Shown piece after piece: positions 9,159 through 17,442 of a stretch of DNA of 64,000 bases (the first letter of the stretch is position 1; every line of letters begins with the position of its first letter). Under the pieces are notes generated by a model. The model had not been told where the DNA came from. It did not search any database and worked only from the letters and a program-made list of their open reading frames with translations. The position numbers and the translations under genes are program-made. The DNA lies in the NCBI GenBank assembly GCA_964611335.1, contig CAZSXR010000001.1, positions 682,001 through 746,000 of the forward strand, in the 5' to 3' direction. The stretch comes from BOG-1112 sp964611335. GTDB taxonomy: Bacteria; Bdellovibrionota_B; Oligoflexia; Oligoflexales; Bog-1112.

Positions 9159-10639
9159 CAGCGTCCCCAAATATAGCGAAGGACAATGGCTCTGAAAGGA
9201 ACCATTTCCATCTTGGTTTCAAAACGTCGTGTAAGAAAATTCCATGCTTGTCGAAGGATTTTTCCTGGATAATAGCGTAATTTCCATAGGAGGAAACTTC
9301 TGTACAAATCCAAGCGAAACGCGGAGAGAACTTTGTAATCCTCTCTCCATGTCGGAGTGAAATTCAATTGTGATAAAGATTCATAACCTTGCAATTTTGA
9401 AAAAATAGAAGAACCAGGAACCGGAGTCACAATGAAGAGAGCTATTTCATCTATACCTTTTTGTGTCATGTCTTTGACCAAAGCTTTAGTCAAAGCACGA
9501 TCCTCATCTGTTTCTTCGGGAAATCCTAGAACAAAACAGGCTTGAGAACGTATGCCCACTTCATTCATCACTCGTACAAGATTGACAGCGTGTTCGAGGT
9601 TAAAGGGTTTACGCATTTTTTTAAGTAACTGCGGAGAACCTGTTTCAGGTGAAATAGAAATGTAACGGCAACCTGCTTTGGCCATCAAGCGAATGCTCTC
9701 TTCGTTTTTGATGGTTTCAACTTTAGTGCCAGCAACGATCTTCCACCGTATTTTTAAATTGCGATCTAGTATGTCCTGACACATTTCACGAATACGATCG
9801 TCGGAAATTGTAGGATCAAGGTCTTCAATATGAAATTCGGTGACACCGTAAGTTTTAAAATAATATTCGATTTCATCGACAACGTTTTTAGCAGAACGTT
9901 GTCGCCATTTTCTGTTGTTAGTGTCAGGAACTACACAGAAAGAACACACATAAGGACAGCCTCGTGATGTAAGCAGAGGCATGTACTTCGATTCTGTCAG
10001 AGGGCCATGTGCGAAAGACATGGACCAATAATTTTGCAGGGGAAAAAGATCCCATGCTGGAAAAGGAAGCAGGTCCAAGTCTTTTATCTTTCCAACAGGT
10101 GCGTTGAAAAATTCAGAAGAACCCAAACCGTCTATTTTTTGCAAATCTTCTTTCGAAGCACCACTCACAAGTAAGTTGTAGAGATCTACAGCTCTTTTGT
10201 CTGCTTCGCCCGTCAGAATATAGTCCGCTCCCATTTTATAAAAATCAGAAGCAACATGCTTCAATGCATACGCTGTCACCGCTTGTGTGTTTTCTAAGAT
10301 GACGACAGGTACCTGAGGATAAGCTTTTTTGATCGCTTCGCAAAATTCAACAAGAGAGAGATGGTTCGTCAGATTGATGGCGTAGAGAAAGACAACACTC
10401 ACATCCTCAGGGATCTGTGAGAGAACTTCCGTTGCATTCAAGCCTAAAGCTGTAAAAGGGCCTATTATTCGTGATTTTTTGGGTGCAGATGCGAAAGCAT
10501 CGATGACTTTGATGGGAACTTTCGCTTCGCGTAAGGAAGCTGCAACGTATGCAAGACTTATAGGCATGTAAACGATACCTGTCGTGAGAGGATCGTTTCT
10601 TTGGAAAAGAAGATTCGGATTGATAAGCACTGCTGTCAA
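9158..10639 (-). CDS. B12-binding-domain radical SAM protein
   Basis: 493 residues. The first ~160 look like the cobalamin-binding Rossmann domain found in this class (no clear DxHxxG, so cofactor binding is uncertain). The radical SAM core carries C228-x3-C232-x2-C235 in SRGCPYVCSFC, then an EDLDPTIS block and FVLGFPEETDED. These proteins methylate or rearrange unreactive carbons. In a glycan cluster it could C-methylate a sugar or lipid carrier. It is followed directly by the methyltransferase gene with a one-base overlap and lies 48 bp behind the membrane GT gene. Confidence 0.82.
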   Translation of the reverse strand: MTAVLINPNLLFQRNDPLTTGIVYMPISLAYVAASLREAKVPIKVIDAFASAPKKSRIIGPFTALGLNATEVLSQIPEDVSVVFLYAINLTNHLSLVEFCEAIKKAYPQVPVVILENTQAVTAYALKHVASDFYKMGADYILTGEADKRAVDLYNLLVSGASKEDLQKIDGLGSSEFFNAPVGKIKDLDLLPFPAWDLFPLQNYWSMSFAHGPLTESKYMPLLTSRGCPYVCSFCVVPDTNNRKWRQRSAKNVVDEIEYYFKTYGVTEFHIEDLDPTISDDRIREMCQDILDRNLKIRWKIVAGTKVETIKNEESIRLMAKAGCRYISISPETGSPQLLKKMRKPFNLEHAVNLVRVMNEVGIRSQACFVLGFPEETDEDRALTKALVKDMTQKGIDEIALFIVTPVPGSSIFSKLQGYESLSQLNFTPTWREDYKVLSAFRLDLYRSFLLWKLRYYPGKILRQAWNFLTRRFETKMEMVPFRAIVLRYIWGR

Positions 10640-10687
10640 TTCTTTATCCTTTCACGATGGCAAAAAACCACGCACTAAGATGATATA

Positions 10688-11905
10688 TTAAGTCTCCACT
10701 CTAGGCAATTTTGAAAGCCATCGCACAGTGAGCACAAGTCCATAGACGCTCAACAAAACCATATAGGGAGACACCAAACTAAAAATACGCTCATCCATTC
10801 CTAAAAAATATGTAAAGGGCATAAAATTTAAAATGAGCAGAGGCAGAAGAAATACAGATAAAAACCCACTTGAAAAAACCATAAGCAAGCCGATAAAATA
10901 AAAGTACTCTGCAGGAAATTTGGGTACATGCAACAGTCGTTCAAACACGGCACCATTTCGTTTATTTCCAAAAATTGAAAATATAAATTTAATAGGCGGG
11001 ACTAAAATATAGGCATATCCGAGTGAGGTATCTTCGATCAAACTTTGCACAGTTCGCAATTTAAACACATATTGAAAGGTTGTAATCGGTTCGCCTGAAT
11101 AGGTCCCTTCTGTTTTCATTTGCTCCTCTGTGGGACAACCTTCACATCCCGTTTTTTTCTGTTTTACAAATTCGAAATTGCGCCACCACTTCGCATGCAT
11201 GTTGGAACTGTAAAGCGCATCATTGTATTTGTCCTTACAGTAGAAAAGGTACGGAGTTATGAGTAATAAAGAAGCAATAAGGGGGATGACTGAAAATTTT
11301 AAAGGGATACGCATCTGCCAAAATGACATAGGAATAAGAACCAAGAGAGGAACCCATGTGTTGATGCGTACTCCCACCAAACAGCATGTGACGACGGTAA
11401 TTCCTATAAGAAAGCGTCTTAAATTTAGGGGAGATTTTCCGCTGTATAAGTACAAGCTCATAAGCACAAGAAAAAGGTTGAAAGCGTTATCTCTCAAACC
11501 TCTTGCTGCGAGATTTTCCAAATAAGGATTGAAAGCATAGAGAGCGGCACCACAGATTCCCCACCAACGGGAGTGAAAAATCCGCGAAGAAAGATGGTAC
11601 AAGGCCACGCAAGTGAGAAGAAAAAGGAGTATGCCAAGATAGCGAAGACTGTTGTCTCCTTCTTTGAAAACAATCAGAGATGTTTTGACGAGCCAAATCC
11701 ATACGGGTTCCCGAAACTGTGTGTCGTAAGGATGCTGCATACTTTCTGCAAAAACTTTGTAGTTTTGAGCATCGGGATCGAGTTCTATCATTTCTTTTTG
11801 AATTTGTAAGCAGTGAGAACCCGCAACGAAAAGTACCACATACAAAGCAAGATTCCATTTTACGAAAAGAAAGTTAAACATGTGTTTGAAGAAATCTTTG
11901 CTCAT
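10688..11905 (-). CDS. Multi-pass membrane glycosyltransferase, GT-C/GT39-like
   Basis: A 405-residue integral membrane protein with around nine hydrophobic segments. After the first segment comes an acidic periplasmic loop DPDAQNYKVF (about residues 43-52) and REPVWIWLVK, the position at which PMT/ArnT-type GT-C enzymes carry their catalytic Asp in extracytoplasmic loop 1. It would transfer a sugar from a polyprenyl phosphate, consistent with the GT2 genes that could make such a donor. It overlaps the flippase gene by 4 bp. Family placement is by topology and loop pattern only. Confidence 0.6.
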   Translation of the reverse strand: MSKDFFKHMFNFLFVKWNLALYVVLFVAGSHCLQIQKEMIELDPDAQNYKVFAESMQHPYDTQFREPVWIWLVKTSLIVFKEGDNSLRYLGILLFLLTCVALYHLSSRIFHSRWWGICGAALYAFNPYLENLAARGLRDNAFNLFLVLMSLYLYSGKSPLNLRRFLIGITVVTCCLVGVRINTWVPLLVLIPMSFWQMRIPLKFSVIPLIASLLLITPYLFYCKDKYNDALYSSNMHAKWWRNFEFVKQKKTGCEGCPTEEQMKTEGTYSGEPITTFQYVFKLRTVQSLIEDTSLGYAYILVPPIKFIFSIFGNKRNGAVFERLLHVPKFPAEYFYFIGLLMVFSSGFLSVFLLPLLILNFMPFTYFLGMDERIFSLVSPYMVLLSVYGLVLTVRWLSKLPRVET

Positions 11906-13416
11906 ATATCCTTTAATTCCTTTTTGAACATTTCACGATTCAATCCAAAGATTTCAGGAAATAGAAGCACTACACACGCACTCATAAGTGTAAAAAACAC
12001 ACTCTTTGTAAGCAAAGACAGGTAGTGATTGGGAAGAGTCCATAAAAGATCAGACGCGTAGTGAGAGACAATTCCCAAAATTCCTAAAATCCATAAAATT
12101 AAAAAGTCTTTTGTAATCATTTTCCGAAAAGATGTGTTTAAAAGTTTGCAATTCAAAAAATTATAAATCGAAGTATCTACAAACTGTAAAATTAAAAATT
12201 TAATAGCAAGTCCTTGTGCACCCAAATTGAGTTTCCACGCGAAAACATTCACATCTGCGAGAAGCAAATAGCTCAAACCTATACCCAAACAACCGTCGAT
12301 CAAACCCACCCACAAATAGAGTTTGGTTCTTCCATTTGCAAGAAGAAGGGTGGAAGACAACTGACCGTAAGTCTGGTGAATAGGATATAAAAAAAGAAGC
12401 ATGGCGCTTGCGCTTGCAGCTTCAAAATGAGGACCTGCTGTGATTCCTAAAATTTCCCTTGCATTGATTGCGGCTAAAAAAGCGAGAAAAGCGGTGATGG
12501 AAAAAAAACGACGAAGGTCTCTAGTAAAAAGAACCCGCACGGCATCAATACGCTTTTCAAAAAAAGCAGCGGAACATTCTCGATGAAAGATCGGAGTCAT
12601 CGAACCTGTGATGAGAAAAATAGCAGCGCTCAATTGTTGACAGAATCCGAAGTAACCTTGTTGGATGGAACCACCGTGTTTTTGTAAAAGCCAACGATCG
12701 ATGATGCTGAATATTGCACCACAAATGCTAAAAGCAACAAGAGGACTGCAATAGCGGAAAAACATTTTCCAAGATTCGCTCAAAGTTTCTTGCGTGAAAT
12801 CGAGTTTCCCACCACCGAGAGATCTGTGTCCGAATTTGAAAACAAGTATAGCGAGTACATAATACGATACAGAGATGATGAGAGTTGCCGATTTCAAAGA
12901 AAAAAGACCTGCTTGCACAAGTAATAGTATCAAAGCAAGGGAAGCCGTGCTTATGCATCCTCGTATGAGTTCTACTTTCTTTGCTTGACCCGATGCGTCT
13001 GTCACTCGCGAAGCCATCGTGGAAAGATAGATTCCAAATGCAAGGAACAAACCATAGCCCATATAAGACGCATCGACCTGAGGCCAAAAATAATCCTGCA
13101 TTCCGAAGATATGTACAGCGAACACATACAAAACTGTGAAGAGTGCGATTGCTGCGAGTATGAGCGAGAATAAGCCTGAAACTTTTTTGTAGGAATTTTC
13201 ACCTTGCGAAGCGAAGGTGAAAAAAGCAGTGCCGGTTCCTACTTCCAAACCCATAAAAAGGCCTTGAAAATGGGCACGAGCGAAGATCCATTGCCCATAG
13301 AGAGAGGGATCGAGAAAGCGAGAAAGGAGAATTTGCTGAAGCAGATTGACGCCACTTGCAAAAAAATTTCCGACAAGTTTGAATATATATCTGCTTTTTA
13401 TGGATTCTGTTTTCAG
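11902..13416 (-). CDS. Polysaccharide/O-antigen flippase (Wzx/MATE-like), probable CTG start
   Basis: A polytopic protein of the MOP exporter superfamily that would flip lipid-linked oligosaccharide to the periplasm. The first ATG, at 13254, gives 450 residues and begins in the middle of the second membrane helix. Translating further upstream gives FKLVGNFFASGVNLLQQILL and then SRFLDPSLYGQWIFARA, a typical Wzx N-terminus, without a stop until 13456. There is no ATG, GTG or TTG in that stretch, but CTG at 13416 has CGGAG 6 nt upstream, giving 504 residues, a usual Wzx length. First gene of the minus-strand cluster. Confidence 0.7.
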   Translation of the reverse strand: MKTESIKSRYIFKLVGNFFASGVNLLQQILLSRFLDPSLYGQWIFARAHFQGLFMGLEVGTGTAFFTFASQGENSYKKVSGLFSLILAAIALFTVLYVFAVHIFGMQDYFWPQVDASYMGYGLFLAFGIYLSTMASRVTDASGQAKKVELIRGCISTASLALILLLVQAGLFSLKSATLIISVSYYVLAILVFKFGHRSLGGGKLDFTQETLSESWKMFFRYCSPLVAFSICGAIFSIIDRWLLQKHGGSIQQGYFGFCQQLSAAIFLITGSMTPIFHRECSAAFFEKRIDAVRVLFTRDLRRFFSITAFLAFLAAINAREILGITAGPHFEAASASAMLLFLYPIHQTYGQLSSTLLLANGRTKLYLWVGLIDGCLGIGLSYLLLADVNVFAWKLNLGAQGLAIKFLILQFVDTSIYNFLNCKLLNTSFRKMITKDFLILWILGILGIVSHYASDLLWTLPNHYLSLLTKSVFFTLMSACVVLLFPEIFGLNREMFKKELKDI

Positions 13417-13500
13417 AGAGAACTCCGTTTCGTGTCCTTTAGCAAGACTAGCAGCTTAAGTCCGAACAAGAAAGCATTGCATGAAAGGCTGAATGAAGAG

Positions 13501-13571
13501 AGAATTTGGTTCCACCTTACGGAAGCCAAACTTCTTTTGAGTTTAGGTTCCGTAAGGTGGAACCAAATTCT
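13501..13571. repeat. REP-like palindromic repeat between the two divergent glycan operons
   Basis: Two 31-bp arms (13501-13531 and 13541-13571) with a 9-nt loop form a near-perfect hairpin; only two arm positions do not pair. It is a copy of the dispersed family with core CCACCTTAC..GAA...AAAC found also at 43982, 50795 and 57746. It sits between the flippase (minus) and aldolase (plus) genes, within what would be their shared promoter region. Confidence 0.85.
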
Positions 13572-13584
13572 TCCTGGAGTTCAT

Positions 13585-14307
13585 ATGAGACTTGGAACTT
13601 GGATCACAGTCCCGCATCCTAGCGTTGTGGAATTGCTAGCAGATCAAAATTTCGAATGGTTGTGTGTAGATCTTGAACACTCCCCCGTTTCGCGACAGGA
13701 TCTTCAACTTGCCGTATCCATTATTCAGAACAAGGGGAAGAAAGCCTTCGCTCGCATTGCAGCGAATTCGCATCTTGAGGCAAAGTTCCCACTCGACAGT
13801 GGCATCGATGGAATCATTGTGCCGATGGTGAATTCCGCAGCAGAAGCACAGCAAGCTGTGAAAAATTGTTTGTACCCACCTCGTGGTGTGCGGGGGGTAG
13901 GACTTGCCCGCGCGCAAAAATTCGGTTTTGGTTTTGACCAACATCTTGAGAAGAATCTCAAAGAGCTGGAGATTTTTTTACAGATCGAACATGTAGACGC
14001 TGTGCGTCAGATCGATGAGATTTTAACTTTGAAAGACGTCACAGGGATCTTCCTAGGACCCTATGATTTAAGTGGTTCCATGGGTATACCGGGGCAATTT
14101 GAACATCCGCTTATGAAAGAAGCGATTTCCACAGTTGCGCGTAAAACCCTCGATGCAGGAAAATTTTTGGGTGTGCATGTGATTCCACCCGATTATAAAG
14201 TTCTGCTCTCCTATAAAGATCTTGGTTATAATTTTATTGCCTTCAGCATCGATACTTTTTTTATGGGACAGAAAATTAAAGACGAATTGAAAGCGATCTC
14301 TTTATGA
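13585..14307 (+). CDS. HpcH/HpaI-family aldolase
   Basis: 240 residues from the ATG at 13585, preceded by GGAG. A 381-bp open extension upstream reads through the REP hairpin and is not conserved in character. The family pattern is clear: VDLEHSP, ARIAANS, GIDGIIVPMV, QIEHVDAV with the metal-binding Glu, and GPYDLSGSMG with the metal-binding Asp. These metal-dependent class II enzymes join pyruvate to an aldehyde, or cleave the product, giving 2-keto-3-deoxy acids. As first gene of an operon with a hydroxyacid dehydrogenase, epimerase and cyclase it probably acts in making a modified sugar acid rather than in aromatic degradation. Confidence 0.8.
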   Translation: MRLGTWITVPHPSVVELLADQNFEWLCVDLEHSPVSRQDLQLAVSIIQNKGKKAFARIAANSHLEAKFPLDSGIDGIIVPMVNSAAEAQQAVKNCLYPPRGVRGVGLARAQKFGFGFDQHLEKNLKELEIFLQIEHVDAVRQIDEILTLKDVTGIFLGPYDLSGSMGIPGQFEHPLMKEAISTVARKTLDAGKFLGVHVIPPDYKVLLSYKDLGYNFIAFSIDTFFMGQKIKDELKAISL

Positions 14308-15242
14308 AAACTTTTAAAGTTGCTGTGGCTTCAAGTTCTTTTTCCAAATCGACAGAACTTTTAGACAAATTAAAAAGCTATCCCGTGCAAGTTCATATCA
14401 ATTCCGATGGGAAAAAATTGAACGAAGATCAGCTTATCGAATTTCTAAATAAGAGTGATGCGGAAATTGCGATTATAGGATTGGAACCTTTCAGTCGCAA
14501 AGTTGTGAAACACTGTCCTCATATTAAAATTGTGTGTAAGTACGGAGTAGGAATTGACAACCTGGATGTACACGCCATGAAAGAAGCAGGCATTCAATTG
14601 GGTTGGACTCCGGGGGTGAACAGACGTTCGGTGAGTGAGTTGGCTCTTGCTTTTGCTCTCGGTCATTTTCGTAATGTATTCACTTCGATTGCAAGAATGC
14701 GAGAGGGGCATTGGGTGAAAAATGGAGGAAGACAGCTTTCCAATGTGACTGTGGGAATAGTGGGTTTTGGATACATAGGAACGGATCTTGCTTCGCTATT
14801 AAAACCCTTCGGATGTGAAATTTTCGTTTGTGATATTTTGGATAAGAAAAAAGAAGCTGCTTTTTACGGAGCTAAACAGGTTTCGTATGAAGAACTGATT
14901 AAGAAGAGTGGAATGATTTCTTTTCATGTTCCGAATACAGATGATACGCATACTATGTACGGAGCAAAAGAAATTTCGTGGACAGCACCTGAAACTTTGA
15001 TCGTCAATACATCGAGAGGTCATGTTGTCGATTTCAATGCTGTGTGTAGTGCGGTTAAGAAGGGACATCTCGGTGGATTTGCTTCCGATGTTTTTCCAGA
15101 AGAACCTTTCGATGCTTCGCATTTGAAAGAGTATCCTCATTTTTATTTCACACCTCATATTGGAGGCAATGCAAGGGAAAGTGTTTTAGCTATGGGCAGT
15201 GCTGCTCTCGATCATTTGGCAGAGTATTTGGGAAAGAAGTGA
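14304..15242 (+). CDS. D-isomer-specific 2-hydroxyacid dehydrogenase
   Basis: A 312-residue NAD-dependent dehydrogenase of the phosphoglycerate dehydrogenase type. The Rossmann motif GFGYIG is at 154-159, and the catalytic triad is visible as R238 (NTSRGH), E266/E267 (FPEEPF) and H285 (TPHIGG). There is no ACT regulatory domain. It overlaps the aldolase gene by 4 bp. It would oxidise or reduce a 2-hydroxy/2-keto acid, which matches the 2-keto acid produced by the aldolase, but the actual substrate is unknown. Confidence 0.82.
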   Translation: MKTFKVAVASSSFSKSTELLDKLKSYPVQVHINSDGKKLNEDQLIEFLNKSDAEIAIIGLEPFSRKVVKHCPHIKIVCKYGVGIDNLDVHAMKEAGIQLGWTPGVNRRSVSELALAFALGHFRNVFTSIARMREGHWVKNGGRQLSNVTVGIVGFGYIGTDLASLLKPFGCEIFVCDILDKKKEAAFYGAKQVSYEELIKKSGMISFHVPNTDDTHTMYGAKEISWTAPETLIVNTSRGHVVDFNAVCSAVKKGHLGGFASDVFPEEPFDASHLKEYPHFYFTPHIGGNARESVLAMGSAALDHLAEYLGKK

Positions 15243-15266
15243 GAGAATTTATTTGAAAGGAATCAT

Positions 15267-16166
15267 ATGAAAAAAGTGGTCGTCTTCGGAGGAGCTGGAT
15301 TTCTTGGAAGCCATGTTGCAGATGAATTGACCCGACGAAATTATGATGTCAGTATTTTCGACCTCAAAGAAAGCCCCTACTTACTTCCTTCTCAAACCAT
15401 GATCCGTGGTGACATGCTTGATAAAAACTCCGTAGCAAAAGCCTGCGAAGGAGCGGATTATGTCTACAATTTCGCAGGGTTAGCTGATATTAATGAAGCT
15501 AAAGAAAAACCCTATGAAACAGCACAGCTCAACATCATGGGAAACATGTGCATACTCGAAGCGGCACGTTTGCACAAAGTTAAGCGCTTTATCTACGCAA
15601 GCACCGTTTACGTTTATAGTTCTTCCGGTTCTTTCTACAGAGCGAGCAAACAGGCTTGTGAAAATTTCGTAGAACTTTATTATGAAAAATACAATCTGCC
15701 TTTCACTATTTTAAGATATGGCTCTCTCTACGGTCGTAGAGCAGATCATCGCAATACTCTGCACCGATTTATATATTCTGCACTGACTGAAAAGATCGTG
15801 CGTTATCAGGGAACAGGAGAAGAACTCCGAGAATACATACATGCAGTCGATGCTGCAAACGCTAGTGTGAATATTTTAGAAGAGAGTTTTGAAAACCAAC
15901 ATTTGGTAATCACAGGTCCACAGACTTCGAGAGTACGAGACATCATGCTTATGATTTCGGAAATGCTTGAGAACAAAGTCACACTCGACTGTCAAAATCT
16001 CGGACTCGAAGCGCATTACAACATCACACCCTACACATTCAAACCCAAGTTAGGAAAAAAATTGGTTGTGAATCCTTACATCGATATGGGGCAGGGCATA
16101 CTCGACTGCATCCATGAAATTTCCGACGAATTAGGAAAAGATGCGCACCATGGTTTGCACTCATGA
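15267..16166 (+). CDS. NAD-dependent epimerase/dehydratase (extended SDR)
   Basis: 299 residues with GGAGFLG at 8-14, S112 and Y124-x3-K128 (YRASK), the full catalytic set of extended SDRs. A Shine-Dalgarno GAAAGGA precedes the ATG; this is the only gap (24 bp) in the operon. Members of this group epimerise, reduce or dehydrate nucleotide sugars. It differs clearly from the UDP-glucuronate epimerase-like protein of the minus-strand cluster, so a different sugar is handled here. Confidence 0.8.
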   Translation: MKKVVVFGGAGFLGSHVADELTRRNYDVSIFDLKESPYLLPSQTMIRGDMLDKNSVAKACEGADYVYNFAGLADINEAKEKPYETAQLNIMGNMCILEAARLHKVKRFIYASTVYVYSSSGSFYRASKQACENFVELYYEKYNLPFTILRYGSLYGRRADHRNTLHRFIYSALTEKIVRYQGTGEELREYIHAVDAANASVNILEESFENQHLVITGPQTSRVRDIMLMISEMLENKVTLDCQNLGLEAHYNITPYTFKPKLGKKLVVNPYIDMGQGILDCIHEISDELGKDAHHGLHS

Positions 16167-16837
16167 GTTCGTGGATTTTCCTCTCATACCCTTGGGGTCC
16201 TTCCTGTCCTTCTTATGCAGGGGGAGCACGTATTGAAGTGCAAAAAGTTCGTTGTATGGATCATGGAGATCCTTGCAATGCGATAGAGTTCAAAGCTCCG
16301 AATCATATCGGTACTCACTTTGATTTTCCCTTGCATTTTCATGAGAAGGGTAAAGGTGTTTTAGATTATTCTGCTCAAGATTTTGTTTTCGAAAGTGTTT
16401 TATCCTTATGGTTTGAGTGTGAGAAAGGTTCTTTAATCGCTGTCGAAGATTTAAAGAAAGCTTTGTCTAAATATCATGGAAATTACGAAGAGACTTTGAT
16501 CTGCATACGTTCCGGTGCGTCTTTGTATAGAGATACGGAAGATTTTTGGAAAAATGGAACGGGTATTGATGTTGGTGTTGGAAATTTTTTGCGAGAAACG
16601 TTTCCAAAATTAAGATGTGTAGCTTTGGATAGCATTTCCATTTCTTCTTTGCAGCATAGAGACATCGGAAGACGTGTTCACAAAGAGTTTTTGTGTGATG
16701 AGCAAAGACCTTTATGGATCATCGAAGATTTAAATTTAGAGAGTGTAAAAGATTTAAAGATTAAAAAACTCATTGCGTTGCCTTTGAGAATAGAAGGTGG
16801 GGATGGTGCTCCGTGCACAGTGATTGCCAACTTGTAA
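16163..16837 (+). CDS. Cyclase-family metal-dependent hydrolase (kynurenine formamidase fold)
   Basis: 224 residues carrying the signature H48-x3-H52-x-D54-x3-H58 in the stretch starting HIGTHFDFP, the zinc-binding motif of PF04199. The N-terminal LSYPWGPSCPSYAGG matches the usual strand before it, and the C-terminal LPLRIEGGDGAPCTVIA the final block. Known relatives hydrolyse N-formylkynurenine or lactam/lactone rings. No tryptophan catabolism genes are nearby, so an amide or lactone of a sugar acid is a more likely substrate. It overlaps the epimerase gene by 4 bp. Confidence 0.82.
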   Translation: MSSWIFLSYPWGPSCPSYAGGARIEVQKVRCMDHGDPCNAIEFKAPNHIGTHFDFPLHFHEKGKGVLDYSAQDFVFESVLSLWFECEKGSLIAVEDLKKALSKYHGNYEETLICIRSGASLYRDTEDFWKNGTGIDVGVGNFLRETFPKLRCVALDSISISSLQHRDIGRRVHKEFLCDEQRPLWIIEDLNLESVKDLKIKKLIALPLRIEGGDGAPCTVIANL

Positions 16838-17406
16838 TTTTCGACTTCGATGGTGTGATTGTTGAAAGTTCGGAAGTCAAACATCATTGTTTTTTGTTGA
16901 CTGCTTCCGAATTTGTAGATGCAGAGATTGTTAAAAAATTAGATTTAGCACTATACAAAGAACTGGTGGGTGCTGAAAGGTCTCGTATTGCAGACTGGTT
17001 AGTGAATGAGAGTGGATTGGATAAAGAAAAATTTTTGCAAAATTTTGCAAAAAACTTAGCTGAAAAAGAAGAAGAGATTGAAGTCGTAGAAGGGATGAAA
17101 GAGTTTTTAGAAAGTCTTGTGAGTGAAAAAAAGAGACTAGCCATAGTCTCTGCGGCTCCGAAGGGGGATATTCTAAGAATACTGAAGAGGGTAGGCATCG
17201 ATGCTGGTATGTTTTGCTCTATACTGGGTTCCGAAGATGGAAAGAAGGTGCAGAGTCTCAGGCAGGTGCTAGCAAAGTGTGCACTCAGTCCCGAACAAGC
17301 GGTGTTCTACGGAGATATGCCTTCGGATTACGCAGCTGCACAACAGTGTGGTATCCCCTTTGTGCGTGTGCACAGTCTTATGGGTGTGCGAAGTGAGTGG
17401 GCGTGA
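16813..17406 (+). CDS. HAD-superfamily hydrolase, 3' end altered by an insertion
   Basis: 197 residues from a GTG start at 16813, overlapping the cyclase gene by 25 bp. Motif I FDFDGV, motif II serine in VSAAPKGD and motif IV YGDMPSDYAAA are present, so it is a phosphatase-like HAD, probably dephosphorylating a sugar intermediate of this operon. Its last 169 bp (17233-17401) are repeated exactly at 18926-19094. In the second copy the reading frame runs on to EWGGFC and a TAG at 19106-19108, whereas the intact gene now ends EWA. The second copy is therefore probably the original 3' end. Confidence 0.8.
   Translation: MHSDCQLVIFDFDGVIVESSEVKHHCFLLTASEFVDAEIVKKLDLALYKELVGAERSRIADWLVNESGLDKEKFLQNFAKNLAEKEEEIEVVEGMKEFLESLVSEKKRLAIVSAAPKGDILRILKRVGIDAGMFCSILGSEDGKKVQSLRQVLAKCALSPEQAVFYGDMPSDYAAAQQCGIPFVRVHSLMGVRSEWA
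17233..17401 (+). repeat. 169-bp exact direct repeat, left copy
   Basis: Identical over 169 bp to 18926-19094 (offset 1693). This copy is the 3' part of the HAD hydrolase gene. The two copies bracket the DUF4143 ATPase gene and nothing else. No terminal inverted repeats or transposase accompany them. Confidence 0.95.
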
Positions 17407-17442
17407 GATAAAGTCGAGAGATCTCCTTGCTGTTTTTTCTTT

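Noticed and set aside
13204..13584. N-terminal extension of the aldolase reading frame
   Set aside because: It runs through the REP hairpin and antisense to the real flippase N-terminus; the family starts at MRLGTWITV with a ribosome-binding site before 13585.
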